NCBI GenBank assembly: GCA_002683405.1
Contig: NYTH01000017.1
Coordinates: 1 to 64,000 of the forward strand
Direction of reading: 5' to 3'
Length of the DNA stretch: 64,000 nt
Source: Salinisphaeraceae bacterium
GTDB taxonomy: Bacteria; Pseudomonadota; Gammaproteobacteria; Nevskiales; Salinisphaeraceae
The position numbers and the translations under genes were made by a program. A model generated the notes under the pieces. It did not search any database, had not been told where the DNA came from, and saw only the letters and a list, made by a program, of their open reading frames with translations. This document shows, in pieces, positions 38,663-47,500 of this stretch (its first letter is position 1; every line of letters starts with the position of its first letter).

Positions 38663-38691
38663 ATAATGCGGCCGGGTCGGATTGATTCAAG
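38663..38691 (-). promoter_or_regulatory. heat-shock (sigma-32-like) promoter of clpB
   Basis: On the minus strand CTTGAA (38691-38686), 14 bases, then CCGCATTAT (38671-38663) matches the sigma-32 consensus CTTGAA / CCCCATnTA with one change in the C-run. The spacing is in range and the site is about 65-90 bases upstream of clpB, a classic heat-shock gene. Confidence 0.65.
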
Positions 38692-38736
38692 AAACACGAA
38701 GGCGCGAGATGATCGCGCCGTATCGAAAAAACAATA

Positions 38737-40149
38737 ATGTTGACCAGTACTGGAAATCTTCTCAGCACCGGCCAGGGTGTGGCCATGTTCATGCAGGGGG
38801 TGGTCTACGCGCTGCTGGCCGTGACCAGCCTTGTGGTCTGGACAAGCCTCTACGGCGAGCCGTTCGGGCCCAGTTATCGTGTACTGGCCGCGCTGGCGGC
38901 GATCTTTGCCTTCTTCACGTTTCGGGGCATCAGCCTGTTCAGCATGTGGCGCTGGAGCGAGCTGCCGCGACTGATCATCCGGTTTACCTTCGCCTGGACG
39001 CTGGTCGTGTTGCTGATGCTGGCGCTGGTGTACCTGCTGCAGCTCGCGGGCTCGGTGGTCTGGCCGGTCATACTGGGCTGGATGCTGGTGACACCGCTGG
39101 TGCTGCTGGTGGCTCACCTGGGCCTGCGGGCATTCATCAATGCGCGCTTTGAGCAGCTCCTCGAGCAGCGGCGCGCACTCATCGTGTTCGCCAGTGATGC
39201 CTCCCGCCAGCTGGCTGAAAGCGTGCGCAGCGACCCGCACGGCCGCTTTCAGGTGATGGGCTATCTGGACGACCGGGAAGAGGAGCGGACCGGCCCGATC
39301 CGCGGCCTGCCCAATCTCGGCAAGGCCGCCAACGTGGCCGAGGTGGTTGAGCGCGAGGACGTGCAGGTTGTTTTCGTCGTACTGCCGGAAATTGGTTTGC
39401 AGCGGGCCCGTAGCGTCATCGAGGAGCTGGACAAGACCCGGGCAGCGGTCTACTACGTGCCCGATTTGTACGTGCTTGATCTGGGCAAGGCGCGCGTGGG
39501 CGAGATCAACGGAATACCGGTGCTCGAGCTTTCCGAAATGCCCATCTGGGGCGTGGACGGTGTGCTCAAGCGCTTGTTCGACTTCATGGTCGGTCTGGTC
39601 ATTCTCCTGCTTATTTCGCCGGTCATGCTGGCCATCGCGCTGGCGATCAAGCTGGATGACCGTGGGCCGATCTTCTATCACCAGCAGCGTTGCGGTCTGC
39701 GCGGCAAGCGATTCTGGGTGCGCAAGTTCCGCAGCATGAAGACCCGGCCGGAACCGGAAGGCGCGTTCGTGCAGCAGGCCACCCGGGGCGACCCGCGCGT
39801 GACCCGTGTCGGACGGGTGCTGCGCGCCACATCGCTGGACGAGTTGCCCCAGTTCTGGAACGTGGTGGTGGGCGATATGAGTATCGTCGGTCCGCGGCCG
39901 CATGCTCTTTCGCATGACGATCACTACCGGCGGGAAATTCGGCGCTACATCAGCCGTCACAAGGTGCTTCCCGGCGTGACGGGCTGGGCGCAGATCAATG
40001 GGCTGCGGGGAGAAATCGAATCACCCGAGGACATGGCCCGGCGCATCGAATTCGACCTCGACTACATTCGCTACTGGAGCCCGGCTCTGGATCTGAAAAT
40101 CATTCTGCTGACGATTCCGCGCATGCTGCGGGATCCGGCAGCGTACTAA
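38737..40149 (+). CDS. WcaJ-type undecaprenyl-phosphate sugar phosphotransferase
   Basis: A 470-residue polyprenyl phosphoglycosyltransferase that starts exopolysaccharide synthesis by moving a sugar-1-phosphate onto undecaprenyl phosphate. Four N-terminal helices and a CoA-binding-like soluble domain (about 140-265) precede the catalytic part: one re-entrant helix (KRLFDFMVGLVILLLISPVM) then RCGLRGKRFWVRKFRSMK, SLDELPQFWNVVVGDMSIVGPRP and LPGVTGWAQINGLRGE. Glucose or galactose specificity is not certain. No glycosyltransferase cluster follows, so it is an orphan in this window. Divergent from clpB. Confidence 0.92.
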   Translation: MLTSTGNLLSTGQGVAMFMQGVVYALLAVTSLVVWTSLYGEPFGPSYRVLAALAAIFAFFTFRGISLFSMWRWSELPRLIIRFTFAWTLVVLLMLALVYLLQLAGSVVWPVILGWMLVTPLVLLVAHLGLRAFINARFEQLLEQRRALIVFASDASRQLAESVRSDPHGRFQVMGYLDDREEERTGPIRGLPNLGKAANVAEVVEREDVQVVFVVLPEIGLQRARSVIEELDKTRAAVYYVPDLYVLDLGKARVGEINGIPVLELSEMPIWGVDGVLKRLFDFMVGLVILLLISPVMLAIALAIKLDDRGPIFYHQQRCGLRGKRFWVRKFRSMKTRPEPEGAFVQQATRGDPRVTRVGRVLRATSLDELPQFWNVVVGDMSIVGPRPHALSHDDHYRREIRRYISRHKVLPGVTGWAQINGLRGEIESPEDMARRIEFDLDYIRYWSPALDLKIILLTIPRMLRDPAAY

Positions 40150-40164
40150 AAGGCAACGCAGCAA

Positions 40165-40914
40165 ATGACCAAGGCGTACAAGGACCCGGATTTCATGATG
40201 GGCCTGGAGGCACGGCCACTGCGCATCCTGGCGGAGTATCTGGAGCCCCGGCAACGGCTGGGCGAGCATCAGGTCCGTCGCAGCATCATCTTCTTCGGCT
40301 CCGCCCGTATCCGCCCGAAAGCGCCCGACGCCGTGGACGCCTCGGTGGATTACTATAACGAGGCGCGTGCCCTGGCAGCTCGACTGGCCCGCTGGACAAC
40401 CGATTCCCACGAGCAGGCCGATCGCTATTTCATCTGTACCGGCGGCGGACCGGGCATCATGGAGGCCGCCAATCGGGGCGCGGCCGACGAGAATCGCAGC
40501 CTGTCGATGGGCTACAACATCTCGCTGCCGCATGAACAGGGCTCGAACGACTACATCAGCGAAGCGCTGAATTTCGAGTTCCACTACTTCTTCATGCGCA
40601 AGTTCTGGTTCATGTACAACAGCCACGGGCTGGTGATCTTCCCCGGCGGCTTCGGCACCATGGACGAACTGTTCGAGGTGCTCACGCTCATCCAGACCGG
40701 CAAGCAGGCTCCCATACCCGTGGTGCTGTTCGGCGGGCATTTCTGGCGGCGGCTGATCGATTTCGACCTGTTCGTCGAGATGGGCCTGATTTCACCCGAA
40801 GACGTCCGTCTGTTCCGCATCGTGGATACGGTGGATGAGGCGTTCGAGTATCTGAAGACGTCACTCGAAAGCGAGCATTTCGATCACTCGCAGACCGAGT
40901 TCCCCAAGGCCTGA
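40165..40914 (+). CDS. LOG family protein (nucleotide 5'-monophosphate phosphoribohydrolase-like)
   Basis: A 249-residue Rossmann-like protein with the LOG family motifs GGGPGIMEAANRGA and PGGFGTMDELFE (PGGxGTxxE). These proteins were long annotated as lysine decarboxylases; characterised members cleave nucleotide monophosphates or make cytokinins. The bacterial role here is unknown. It starts 15 bases after the WcaJ gene, suggesting cotranscription, and ends six bases before the convergent deaminase. Confidence 0.87.
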   Translation: MTKAYKDPDFMMGLEARPLRILAEYLEPRQRLGEHQVRRSIIFFGSARIRPKAPDAVDASVDYYNEARALAARLARWTTDSHEQADRYFICTGGGPGIMEAANRGAADENRSLSMGYNISLPHEQGSNDYISEALNFEFHYFFMRKFWFMYNSHGLVIFPGGFGTMDELFEVLTLIQTGKQAPIPVVLFGGHFWRRLIDFDLFVEMGLISPEDVRLFRIVDTVDEAFEYLKTSLESEHFDHSQTEFPKA

Positions 40915-40920
40915 CCGCAT

Positions 40921-41472
40921 TCAGTACAGGCGGCCGCCCTGCGCGCCGTAGCGTTCCAGCACGGCCACCGCGTCGGCCCGGCCCACATCGCGCGTCACGC
41001 CGATGCCGCGGCTGATCAGCGATTCCACCCAGGCGGCGGGTTTGCTGCCCTCATCGAAGCCGATGCGCTGCACATCCTCGTTGCGGGCGCCGCAGACCAC
41101 GCGGCGAATTCCGGACCAGGGCAGGGCGGCGGTGCACATGGCGCAGGGCTCGCTGCTGCTGTAGAGCGTCCAGGCGCGGCTGCTCAGGTCCGGTTCGCCC
41201 TCGCGCTGCTGGGCAAAACTCAGCGTCACCATTTCCGCGTGTGCCAGCGACGCGCCGCTGTCGAACACCAGATTGCAGCCGGCCGTCACGAGTTCGCCGC
41301 TGGCGTCGTCGAACACGGCTGCCCCGAACGGGCCGCCCAGATTGCGGCGGGCGCCCTCGGCCGATAGCGCGACCGCCAGAGCCATGCGACTGGCGTCGTC
41401 ACCTGCCGGCAGATAAGCCTGGCTGAAAGGCTCCAGCCACTTCGGCTGGATCAGATGCACGCTCGGCGCCAT
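40921..41472 (-). CDS. nucleoside/guanine-type deaminase
   Basis: A 183-residue cytidine-deaminase-fold zinc enzyme: His78-Ala-Glu80 (LAHAEMVTL) and Cys110-x2-Cys113 (SSEPCAMCTAAL) bind zinc and catalyse. The overall form is closer to guanine deaminase/tRNA adenosine deaminase-like nucleoside deaminases than to cytidine deaminase. Substrate not resolved. I start at the ATG at 41472 (MAPSVHLIQPKW), since the longer frame to 41607 overlaps terC. It starts seven bases after the terC stop. Confidence 0.82.
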   Translation of the reverse strand: MAPSVHLIQPKWLEPFSQAYLPAGDDASRMALAVALSAEGARRNLGGPFGAAVFDDASGELVTAGCNLVFDSGASLAHAEMVTLSFAQQREGEPDLSSRAWTLYSSSEPCAMCTAALPWSGIRRVVCGARNEDVQRIGFDEGSKPAAWVESLISRGIGVTRDVGRADAVAVLERYGAQGGRLY

Positions 41473-41479
41473 GGCCGGC

Positions 41480-42220
41480 TTAGCCGCCCCCGCTGCGCCG
41501 GCCCTGCAGGCTGCGAATCCGCAGATTGAGCATCTCCACAGCCAGCGAAAACGCCATGGCAAAGTAGATGTAGCCCTTGGGAATGTGAAATTCGAGCCCT
41601 TCGGCAATCAGGGCGACGCCGATGAGTATGAGAAAGGACAGGGCCAGCATCTTGACCGTGGGATGGGCCTCGACGAACCGGCCCACCGAATTCGCCGCCA
41701 GCATCATGACGATCATGGCCACCACGATGGCCGCCACCATCACGGGAATATCGTCCGCCAGCCCGACCGCGGTGATGACCGAGTCCAGCGAGAAGACGAT
41801 ATCCAGCAGGCCGATCTGCACCACCACCATCATGAAGCTGATACCGGCCTTGCCACTGGCGCTGCCCTGCTGATGGTGGCCCGCCGCCTCGAAGCTCGAA
41901 TGGATTTCCAGCGTGCTCTTGGCCAGCAGGAACAGGCCGCCGCTCACCAGTATGATGTCGCGCCAGGATACGCCCATGCCCAGCACTTCGAACAGCGTTT
42001 TGGTGGCGCCCATAACCCAGGCGAGCGACAGCAGCAGCAGTACGCGGGTGACCAGCGCCACGCTCAAGCCGATTTGCCGCGCCTTGTTGCGCTGATGTTC
42101 AGGCAGCTTGGCCGCCAGAATCGAGATGAACACGATGTTGTCGATACCGAGCACGATCTCGAGCGCCGCCAGCGTGAAAAAGGCGATCCAGGCGGCGGGA
42201 TCGGTGAGCAATTCCATCAT
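41480..42220 (-). CDS. TerC/YgdQ-family integral membrane protein
   Basis: A 246-residue protein with seven or so helices. TerC hallmarks: ALEIVLGIDNIVFISILA near the N-terminus and VQIGLLDIVFSLDSVITA in the second half, each with an Asp in a membrane helix. Family members are linked to metal (manganese) export to the periplasm and to tellurite resistance. The start is one of two adjacent ATGs at 42220/42217; the frame to 42349 is an upstream extension without support. A cytoplasmic loop with HHQQGSASGK could bind metal. Confidence 0.85.
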   Translation of the reverse strand: MMELLTDPAAWIAFFTLAALEIVLGIDNIVFISILAAKLPEHQRNKARQIGLSVALVTRVLLLLSLAWVMGATKTLFEVLGMGVSWRDIILVSGGLFLLAKSTLEIHSSFEAAGHHQQGSASGKAGISFMMVVVQIGLLDIVFSLDSVITAVGLADDIPVMVAAIVVAMIVMMLAANSVGRFVEAHPTVKMLALSFLILIGVALIAEGLEFHIPKGYIYFAMAFSLAVEMLNLRIRSLQGRRSGGG

Positions 42221-42282
42221 TACATTCGGTCCAAAACGCAGGTGCGGCGCAGTTATAACATCCCCGGACCCTGTTGTTTGCG

Positions 42283-42306
42283 GTCGGGAAAAATTATATT
42301 CCCGAC
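42283..42306. promoter_or_regulatory. perfect palindrome between terC and universal stress gene
   Basis: GTCGGGAA (42283-42290) and TTCCCGAC (42299-42306) are perfect inverted repeats with an A+T-only eight-base spacer, AAATTATA. It sits in the 170-base divergent gap, overlapping a possible -10 (TATATT at 42295-42300) for the universal stress gene. The form suits a dimeric repressor or activator serving both genes. The regulator is not identifiable. Confidence 0.5.
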
Positions 42307-42390
42307 GTCGCGGCGGCAGGCTGACTGGCACACAACCTGCATCCTGCATGCCATTGAATGCAGGCTTTTACCCCCTGAAGAGCAAATTTC

Positions 42391-43245
42391 ATGCTGCTGA
42401 CTCAACGCATTCTCTATCTGGTTTCGTTTGACGAGATCGAGCCCGCGGTCACCGCCCAGGTCGCGGAGATCAGCAAGGCGCTCTCGGCGCCGGTGTTTCT
42501 GGTGGCGGGGCTGGGGACCGGGTCGGGGCTGTGGCGAAACCGGCATGACGAAGAGGTTCAGGCGCGCGCCGGGCTGGAAAGCGTGGCCGACAATCTGCGC
42601 GCCCGGCGCGCCAGTCTGGGGCATACGCTGGTGCTCAAGGGCAATCGGGCAGTGGTCGCCATGGAGGCGGCCGAGCGTATGGAAGCCGACTTCATCGTGG
42701 TCGGGGCCGGTGAATCCAGCCGGCAGGACCCGACCTTCGTGCGCACCACCGCCAAGATTCTCGCGCGCACTGCCCGCGAGCACGTCTGGATCTGCAAGCC
42801 GGAAGCGGACGCCGCGCTTCAGCATGTCCTGTGCGCCTTCAATGAAAGTCGAGGCTCGGCCGATGGCATCCGCGTAAGCGTGGACCTGTGCCGGCAGTTC
42901 AATGCGAAACTCCAGCTGCTCAGCGTACTGCAGGAACCGGACGCCGGACTGGTCGGCGGATCCGAACAAGAGCGCGACGAGGCCATCGAAGCCTCGCGGC
43001 GGCAACTGCACGACCGCCGCCTCGCGGCGCTGGATGGGTTCAACGTCAGCGGTGTGGCGCTGGCGCGCAATATCGTCTGGGACACCGCCGCCTCGCAGGC
43101 GGTGCTGGCCGAGGCCGGCCGCCATCCGGAGGGGCTGCTCACGCTGGGTGTGTCGGGTCGGCGCCGCTTTCCGGCCATGATGCTGGGCAATACGGCGGAA
43201 AAGATACTCCGGCACTGTCCGTCCTCGCTGCTGCTGGTCAAATAG
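42391..43245 (+). CDS. tandem-domain universal stress protein
   Basis: A 284-residue cytoplasmic protein of two UspA-like domains (about 1-138 and 145-284), similar to E. coli UspE. The first domain ends ARTAREHVWICKP; the second carries GVSGRRRFPAMMLGNTAEKIL with the glycine/serine-type nucleotide loop (GxxGRRxF..xxLGNTAEKIL). Possibly ATP-binding. Function in stress endurance is inferred from the family. Divergent from terC. Confidence 0.85.
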   Translation: MLLTQRILYLVSFDEIEPAVTAQVAEISKALSAPVFLVAGLGTGSGLWRNRHDEEVQARAGLESVADNLRARRASLGHTLVLKGNRAVVAMEAAERMEADFIVVGAGESSRQDPTFVRTTAKILARTAREHVWICKPEADAALQHVLCAFNESRGSADGIRVSVDLCRQFNAKLQLLSVLQEPDAGLVGGSEQERDEAIEASRRQLHDRRLAALDGFNVSGVALARNIVWDTAASQAVLAEAGRHPEGLLTLGVSGRRRFPAMMLGNTAEKILRHCPSSLLLVK

Positions 43246-43263
43246 CCCCGCAGCCGACGGGCG

Positions 43264-43896
43264 CTAGCGCAGCGCCGGCAGTAAACCGGCGTGCCGGGCC
43301 CGTCGGAGGTCGCGGGTATCGTCGAGATCGGGCAGGGAAGCCAACTCGCTCCAGCGCAGGGAAAGCCGCTGCATCCGGCGCCGCGTCAGGTCCATGACGC
43401 GACCACCCCCCCAGGGCATGCCGCGAAACAGCAGGGCCGGAGCCTGACGGGCGCCCACCAGCACGTAGCCGCCGTCGTCGGCTGGCGCGAAAACGGCGTC
43501 AAATCCCTGCCTCAGGCGATCGAATGCGTCGGCCATGACGTCGGCGGTCAAGGCGGGACAGTCCCCGCCCACCAGCAGGGCGTAGGGCGCCTCGATCAGC
43601 CGGGTGCGCAAGGCAGAGTGCATCTTCTGGCCCAGCGAGCCGCGGGGCTGGCGCCGCAGATCAACGGGATAGCGCCGGGCCAGTGCGCGCAAAAAGGGGT
43701 GACGGGTATCCGGCGCACACCACAACTGCACCGGCGCGAGACGCGAGGCGCAGGCGCGAGCCACGGTGCGCTCCAGCAGCATTCGATAAATGCGGGCCGC
43801 ACGAACCGACCCAACGCCGCGGGCCAGCCGCGTCTTGCAATAGCCCGGCACGGGCGCCTTGGCAAAAATGATGAGACTCGAATCCGGATGTTCCAT
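43264..43896 (-). CDS. TIGR04282-type nucleotidyl/glycosyl transferase-like protein (DUF2064)
   Basis: A 210-residue protein with the family start LIIFAKAPVPGYCKTRLA, then LLVGGDCPALTADV and APADDGGYVLVGAR, and a late GMPWGGG. This GT-A-like family often lies near radical-SAM and arsenosugar or selenoprotein-associated genes; none is here. Activity unknown. It ends just after the convergent stress gene. Confidence 0.82.
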   Translation of the reverse strand: MEHPDSSLIIFAKAPVPGYCKTRLARGVGSVRAARIYRMLLERTVARACASRLAPVQLWCAPDTRHPFLRALARRYPVDLRRQPRGSLGQKMHSALRTRLIEAPYALLVGGDCPALTADVMADAFDRLRQGFDAVFAPADDGGYVLVGARQAPALLFRGMPWGGGRVMDLTRRRMQRLSLRWSELASLPDLDDTRDLRRARHAGLLPALR

Positions 43897-43939
43897 GCGA
43901 TTTGAAGGCAGCGCATCGTGGAAAGTATGCCGGCGATGC

Positions 43940-43945
43940 TAGACT
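43940..43945 (+). promoter_or_regulatory. candidate -10 of tRNA-Ala
   Basis: TAGACT lies 14 bases before the tRNA-Ala start, a typical spacing. No convincing -35 is seen at 16-18 bases upstream (best TCGTGG). Confidence 0.3.
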
Positions 43946-43958
43946 ATCCGCGCTTTTC

Positions 43959-44034
43959 GGGGCCGTAGCTCAGTTGGGAGAGCGCAGCAATCGCACTGCT
44001 GAGGTCAGGGGTTCGACTCCCCTCGGCTCCACCA
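43959..44034 (+). tRNA. tRNA-Ala(CGC)
   Basis: Acceptor strands GGGGCCG and CGGCTCC pair with the G3-T70 wobble that identifies alanine tRNAs. Anticodon stem CAGCA/TGCTG closes the loop ATCGCAC, giving CGC. CCA is encoded. It lies between two minus-strand genes as a lone tRNA gene. Confidence 0.94.
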
Positions 44035-44077
44035 ATTCAACCCTGATGTGAGCCGATTGACTGGCGGCAGTGGCCGG

Positions 44078-44536
44078 TCAGTCCTGCGCCGCAAATTGCT
44101 TTAACTGCTGGGTGCGCTGCACTGCGCGCGATGTCATGCAGTTCAGCCAGACGGCCGTGCGGATGCTGCCCCCCGCGTACAGCGCGTAAATTGCGGCGCA
44201 GTCCGCCTTCCTGAATCTGACCCACGCGCGTTGCGCCTGTTCCAGGCTAGAACGTGCCTGGCGCGCTGACGGCTGATCCGGGGCGCGATGCTGTCCCAGG
44301 AAGTTCAGGGCCTGCTGATATGCGATCTCCATTTCCGCGTCGACTGCGGTTCGGCGATCCGCCAGGCATTCGTTGATCTCGAGGGTGGTGACCGCCTCGG
44401 CGCAGGGGCTCGTGCCGGCCTGCGCGAGGCTCGCAACGGCGCCTGCCGCGCCGATCAGCAGCAGGCTGACGGCGCGATGCGGGCGCTTCGGCAGTCTCTG
44501 GCTGAACACGGCCAGATGCCCGCCGCATTTACTCAT
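44078..44536 (-). CDS. LprI-like periplasmic protein (DUF1311)
   Basis: A 152-residue exported protein: N-region, hydrophobic core SLLLIGAAGAVASLAQA and a likely cleavage near AQA-G. The mature part has the LprI pattern of paired cysteines and WxxFRxADC (CAEAVTTLEINECLADR, WVRFRKADCAAI, LNCMTSRAVQRTQQL). Characterised LprI proteins inhibit lysozyme; here this is only a family guess. Its start overlaps the mfd stop (ATGA), so it is translationally coupled to a DNA-repair gene without an obvious functional link. Confidence 0.75.
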   Translation of the reverse strand: MSKCGGHLAVFSQRLPKRPHRAVSLLLIGAAGAVASLAQAGTSPCAEAVTTLEINECLADRRTAVDAEMEIAYQQALNFLGQHRAPDQPSARQARSSLEQAQRAWVRFRKADCAAIYALYAGGSIRTAVWLNCMTSRAVQRTQQLKQFAAQD

Positions 44537-47500
44537 CGGCTTTTCACGGTTTCCGGGCGGTCGCTACCGGCCTGCTCCGGGGTAAGCTTGTGTAGCAGCT
44601 CCGTCACGCGCTGTATCCGCGTGGGCAAATCGTCCATGACGCTGAAAAAGGTCAGCTTCTTGTCGCCGTCCAGGCGGTATTTGCGGGCATCGGCCTGAAC
44701 CATCGCAATCAGGCGGGCGGGGTCGATACGGGTGCCCGGAGAGAAGTGCAGGCGCCCGACATCGGGGCCTGCTTCGACCTTGCTGATGTTCATGGGGCTG
44801 GCGAGCAGTTTGATTTCGGTCACCGCGAACAGATTTTCGGTGGCTTCGGGCAACAGCCCGAAACGGTCGATCAACTCGACTTTCAGTTCCTTGAGCATCT
44901 CGGCGTCCCGCGCCGCGCTGATCCGCTTGTACAGGACCAGACGCATGTGGACGTCGGGGATGTAGTCTTCGGGCAGCAGCGCCGAGACGCCCAGGTCGAC
45001 TTCCGTGGCGCCCGCGAGTTCATCGCCGATTTCGGGCACGTCGCCGCGCTTGTAGGCCGCGACCGCGCGGTCGAGCATCTGCCGGTAGAGGTCGAAACCC
45101 ACTTCGTTGATCTGGCCGCTCTGCTCCTCGCCCAGCAGTTCGCCGGCGCCGCGTATTTCCAGGTCATGGGTGGCCAGCATGAAGCCGGCGCCCAGGTCGC
45201 CCAGCGAGGCCAGGGCATCCAGACGCTTCTGGGCGTCGGGCGTCATGGCGTCTGGCGGCGGGGTGAGCAGATAACAGTAGGCCCGATGATGCGAGCGACC
45301 CACGCGGCCGCGCAGCTGGTGCAGCTGGGCCAGGCCGAACTTGTCGGCGCGGTCGACAATCATGGTGTTGGCGCTGGGCACGTCGATGCCCGACTCGATG
45401 ATGGTCGTGCAGAGCAAAATGTCGAAACGGCGGTGATAGAAGTCGAGCATGACCTGTTCAAGGTCACGTTCGCGCATCTGCCCGTGGGCAATGCGCACGC
45501 GGGCTTCGGGAACCAGTTCGTTGAGCTCCCGCGCCTTGCGCTCGATGTCCTTCACTTCGTTGTGCAGATAGTAGATCTGGCCGCCGCGGCGCAGCTCGCG
45601 TCGACAGGCTTCCTGAATCAGGGCGCCGTCGCTGCGGGACACAAAGGTCTGGATGGCCAGGCGCTGCTCGGGCGGGGTGGCGATGATTGACAGGTCCCGC
45701 AGACCGGCCAGGCTCATGTTGAGCGTTCGCGGAATGGGGGTGGCGGTCAGCGTAAGCATGTCCACCTGCGCGCGCAGGGTCTTGATGCGCTCCTTGTGAC
45801 GAACGCCGAACCGGTGTTCCTCGTCAACGATGAGCAGGCCGAGCTTTTTGAACTTGATGTCCTTCTGCAGCAGCCGATGCGTGCCGACCACGATATCCAC
45901 CTTTCCGGTGGCGAGATCATCGATCAGGCCGTCGGTCTGCTTTTTCGTGCGCAGCCGCGACATGGAGTCGACCTTGACGGGCCAGTCGGCAAACCGATCG
46001 GTGAAGTTCTGTGCGTGCTGCGCGGCCAGCAGCGTGGTCGGCACCAGTACACAGACCTGATAGCCGTTGTTGACGGCCACGAAGGCTGACCGAAGGGCGA
46101 CCTCCGTCTTGCCAAAACCGACATCGCCGCAGACCACGCGATCCATCGGCGTCTCGCGCCCCAGATCCTGAAGCACTTCCACAATTGCCTTGGCCTGGTC
46201 CGGCGTTTCGGTGAAGGGAAAGCCGGCGCAAAAGCGGGGGTAATCGGCCTCGTCCACCGGCAGGGCAATGCCGTCTGCCATGGCTCGCTTGGCCTGAATT
46301 TCCAGCAGTTGGGCGGCCACGTCGCGCGCCCGTTCTGCGGCCCGTCGCCGGGCCTTGGTCCAGCGGTCGTTGCCCAGCTTGTGCAGCGGGGCGGTGTCGG
46401 CGTCTGCCCCCGTGAACCGATGAATCAGATGCAGGGAAGCCACCGGCACGTAGAGCTTGTCGCCACCGGCGTATTCGAGCGTGAGAAATTCGGTTTCCAC
46501 GCCGGCCGTGGTGATCTTCTGCAGGCCGGTATAGCGACCCACGCCGTGGTCCGCATGGACTACCGGTGCGCCCAGGGCCAGATCGGCCAGATCGCGGATA
46601 GCGCCCTCGAAATCCCTCGTGGCGCGTCGCTTCTTGGCGGGTGGCCGGCTGCCGGTCACCTGCGGTTCGGCAATCACGGCAAGGCCGTCGCCCGGCAGCA
46701 GGCAGCCGGCTTCCAGCGGCGCGTCGGTGACCGCCAGTCGGACGCCGCCGGTCACGAATCCCTGCCAGTCGTCGACGCGCTCCGGTTTGAGCCCCAGGCC
46801 GCGCATCCAGTCCCGCAGGGCCTCTCTGCGGCCGGCCGAGTCGCCGATGACCAGCACGCGACCATCGAAGCCGTCCAGAAACTCACGAAAGCGCTGGGCC
46901 GTCTGCTCCTCGCTGCTGCCGGTGAGTGCGGGCACGGCAGCCACCGCCGGGTTTTCCCGCGGCGAGTCATCGCTTACGGGGACAATCCGAACCGCCGTTT
47001 GCGAGCCCAGTGCCTGTTCCAGCGTCTGCGGGGTGATAAATGCCCGCGACGGTTCGAGCAGCGGCCGCTCGGTGTCGACGCTGCGCTGCTCATAGCGGTC
47101 TTCGGCCTGCTGCCAGGCGCGCGACAGGGCGGCCGATACGTCGCCCAGTTCGGCGAGCACCGCGTTGTCGGGCAGGTAGTCGAACAGACTGCAGGTCTCG
47201 TCGAAAAACAACGGCAGGTAATACTCGATGCCGCCGGGCGGGATGCCGCGGCTGATTTCGCTATAGATCCGGCTGGCGGAGGGGTCGCCGGAGAAATGCT
47301 GACGGTAGCGCTGGCGAAAACCCTTGATGCCGTCCTCGTCCAGGGGGAATTCGCGGGCCGGCAGCAGACGGACGGCGTCGAGCTTCTCGGTGGATCGCTG
47401 GCTGTCGGGGTCGAAGCGGCGTATGGATTCGATTTCGTCGTCGAACAGATCCAGGCGATAGGGCTGATCCGATCCCATGGGAAAAAGATCCAGCACCGCG

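Noticed and set aside
38512-39960. 482-codon minus-strand frame opposite the WcaJ-type gene
   Set aside because: Covers the clpB start and the WcaJ gene in antisense; no family match.
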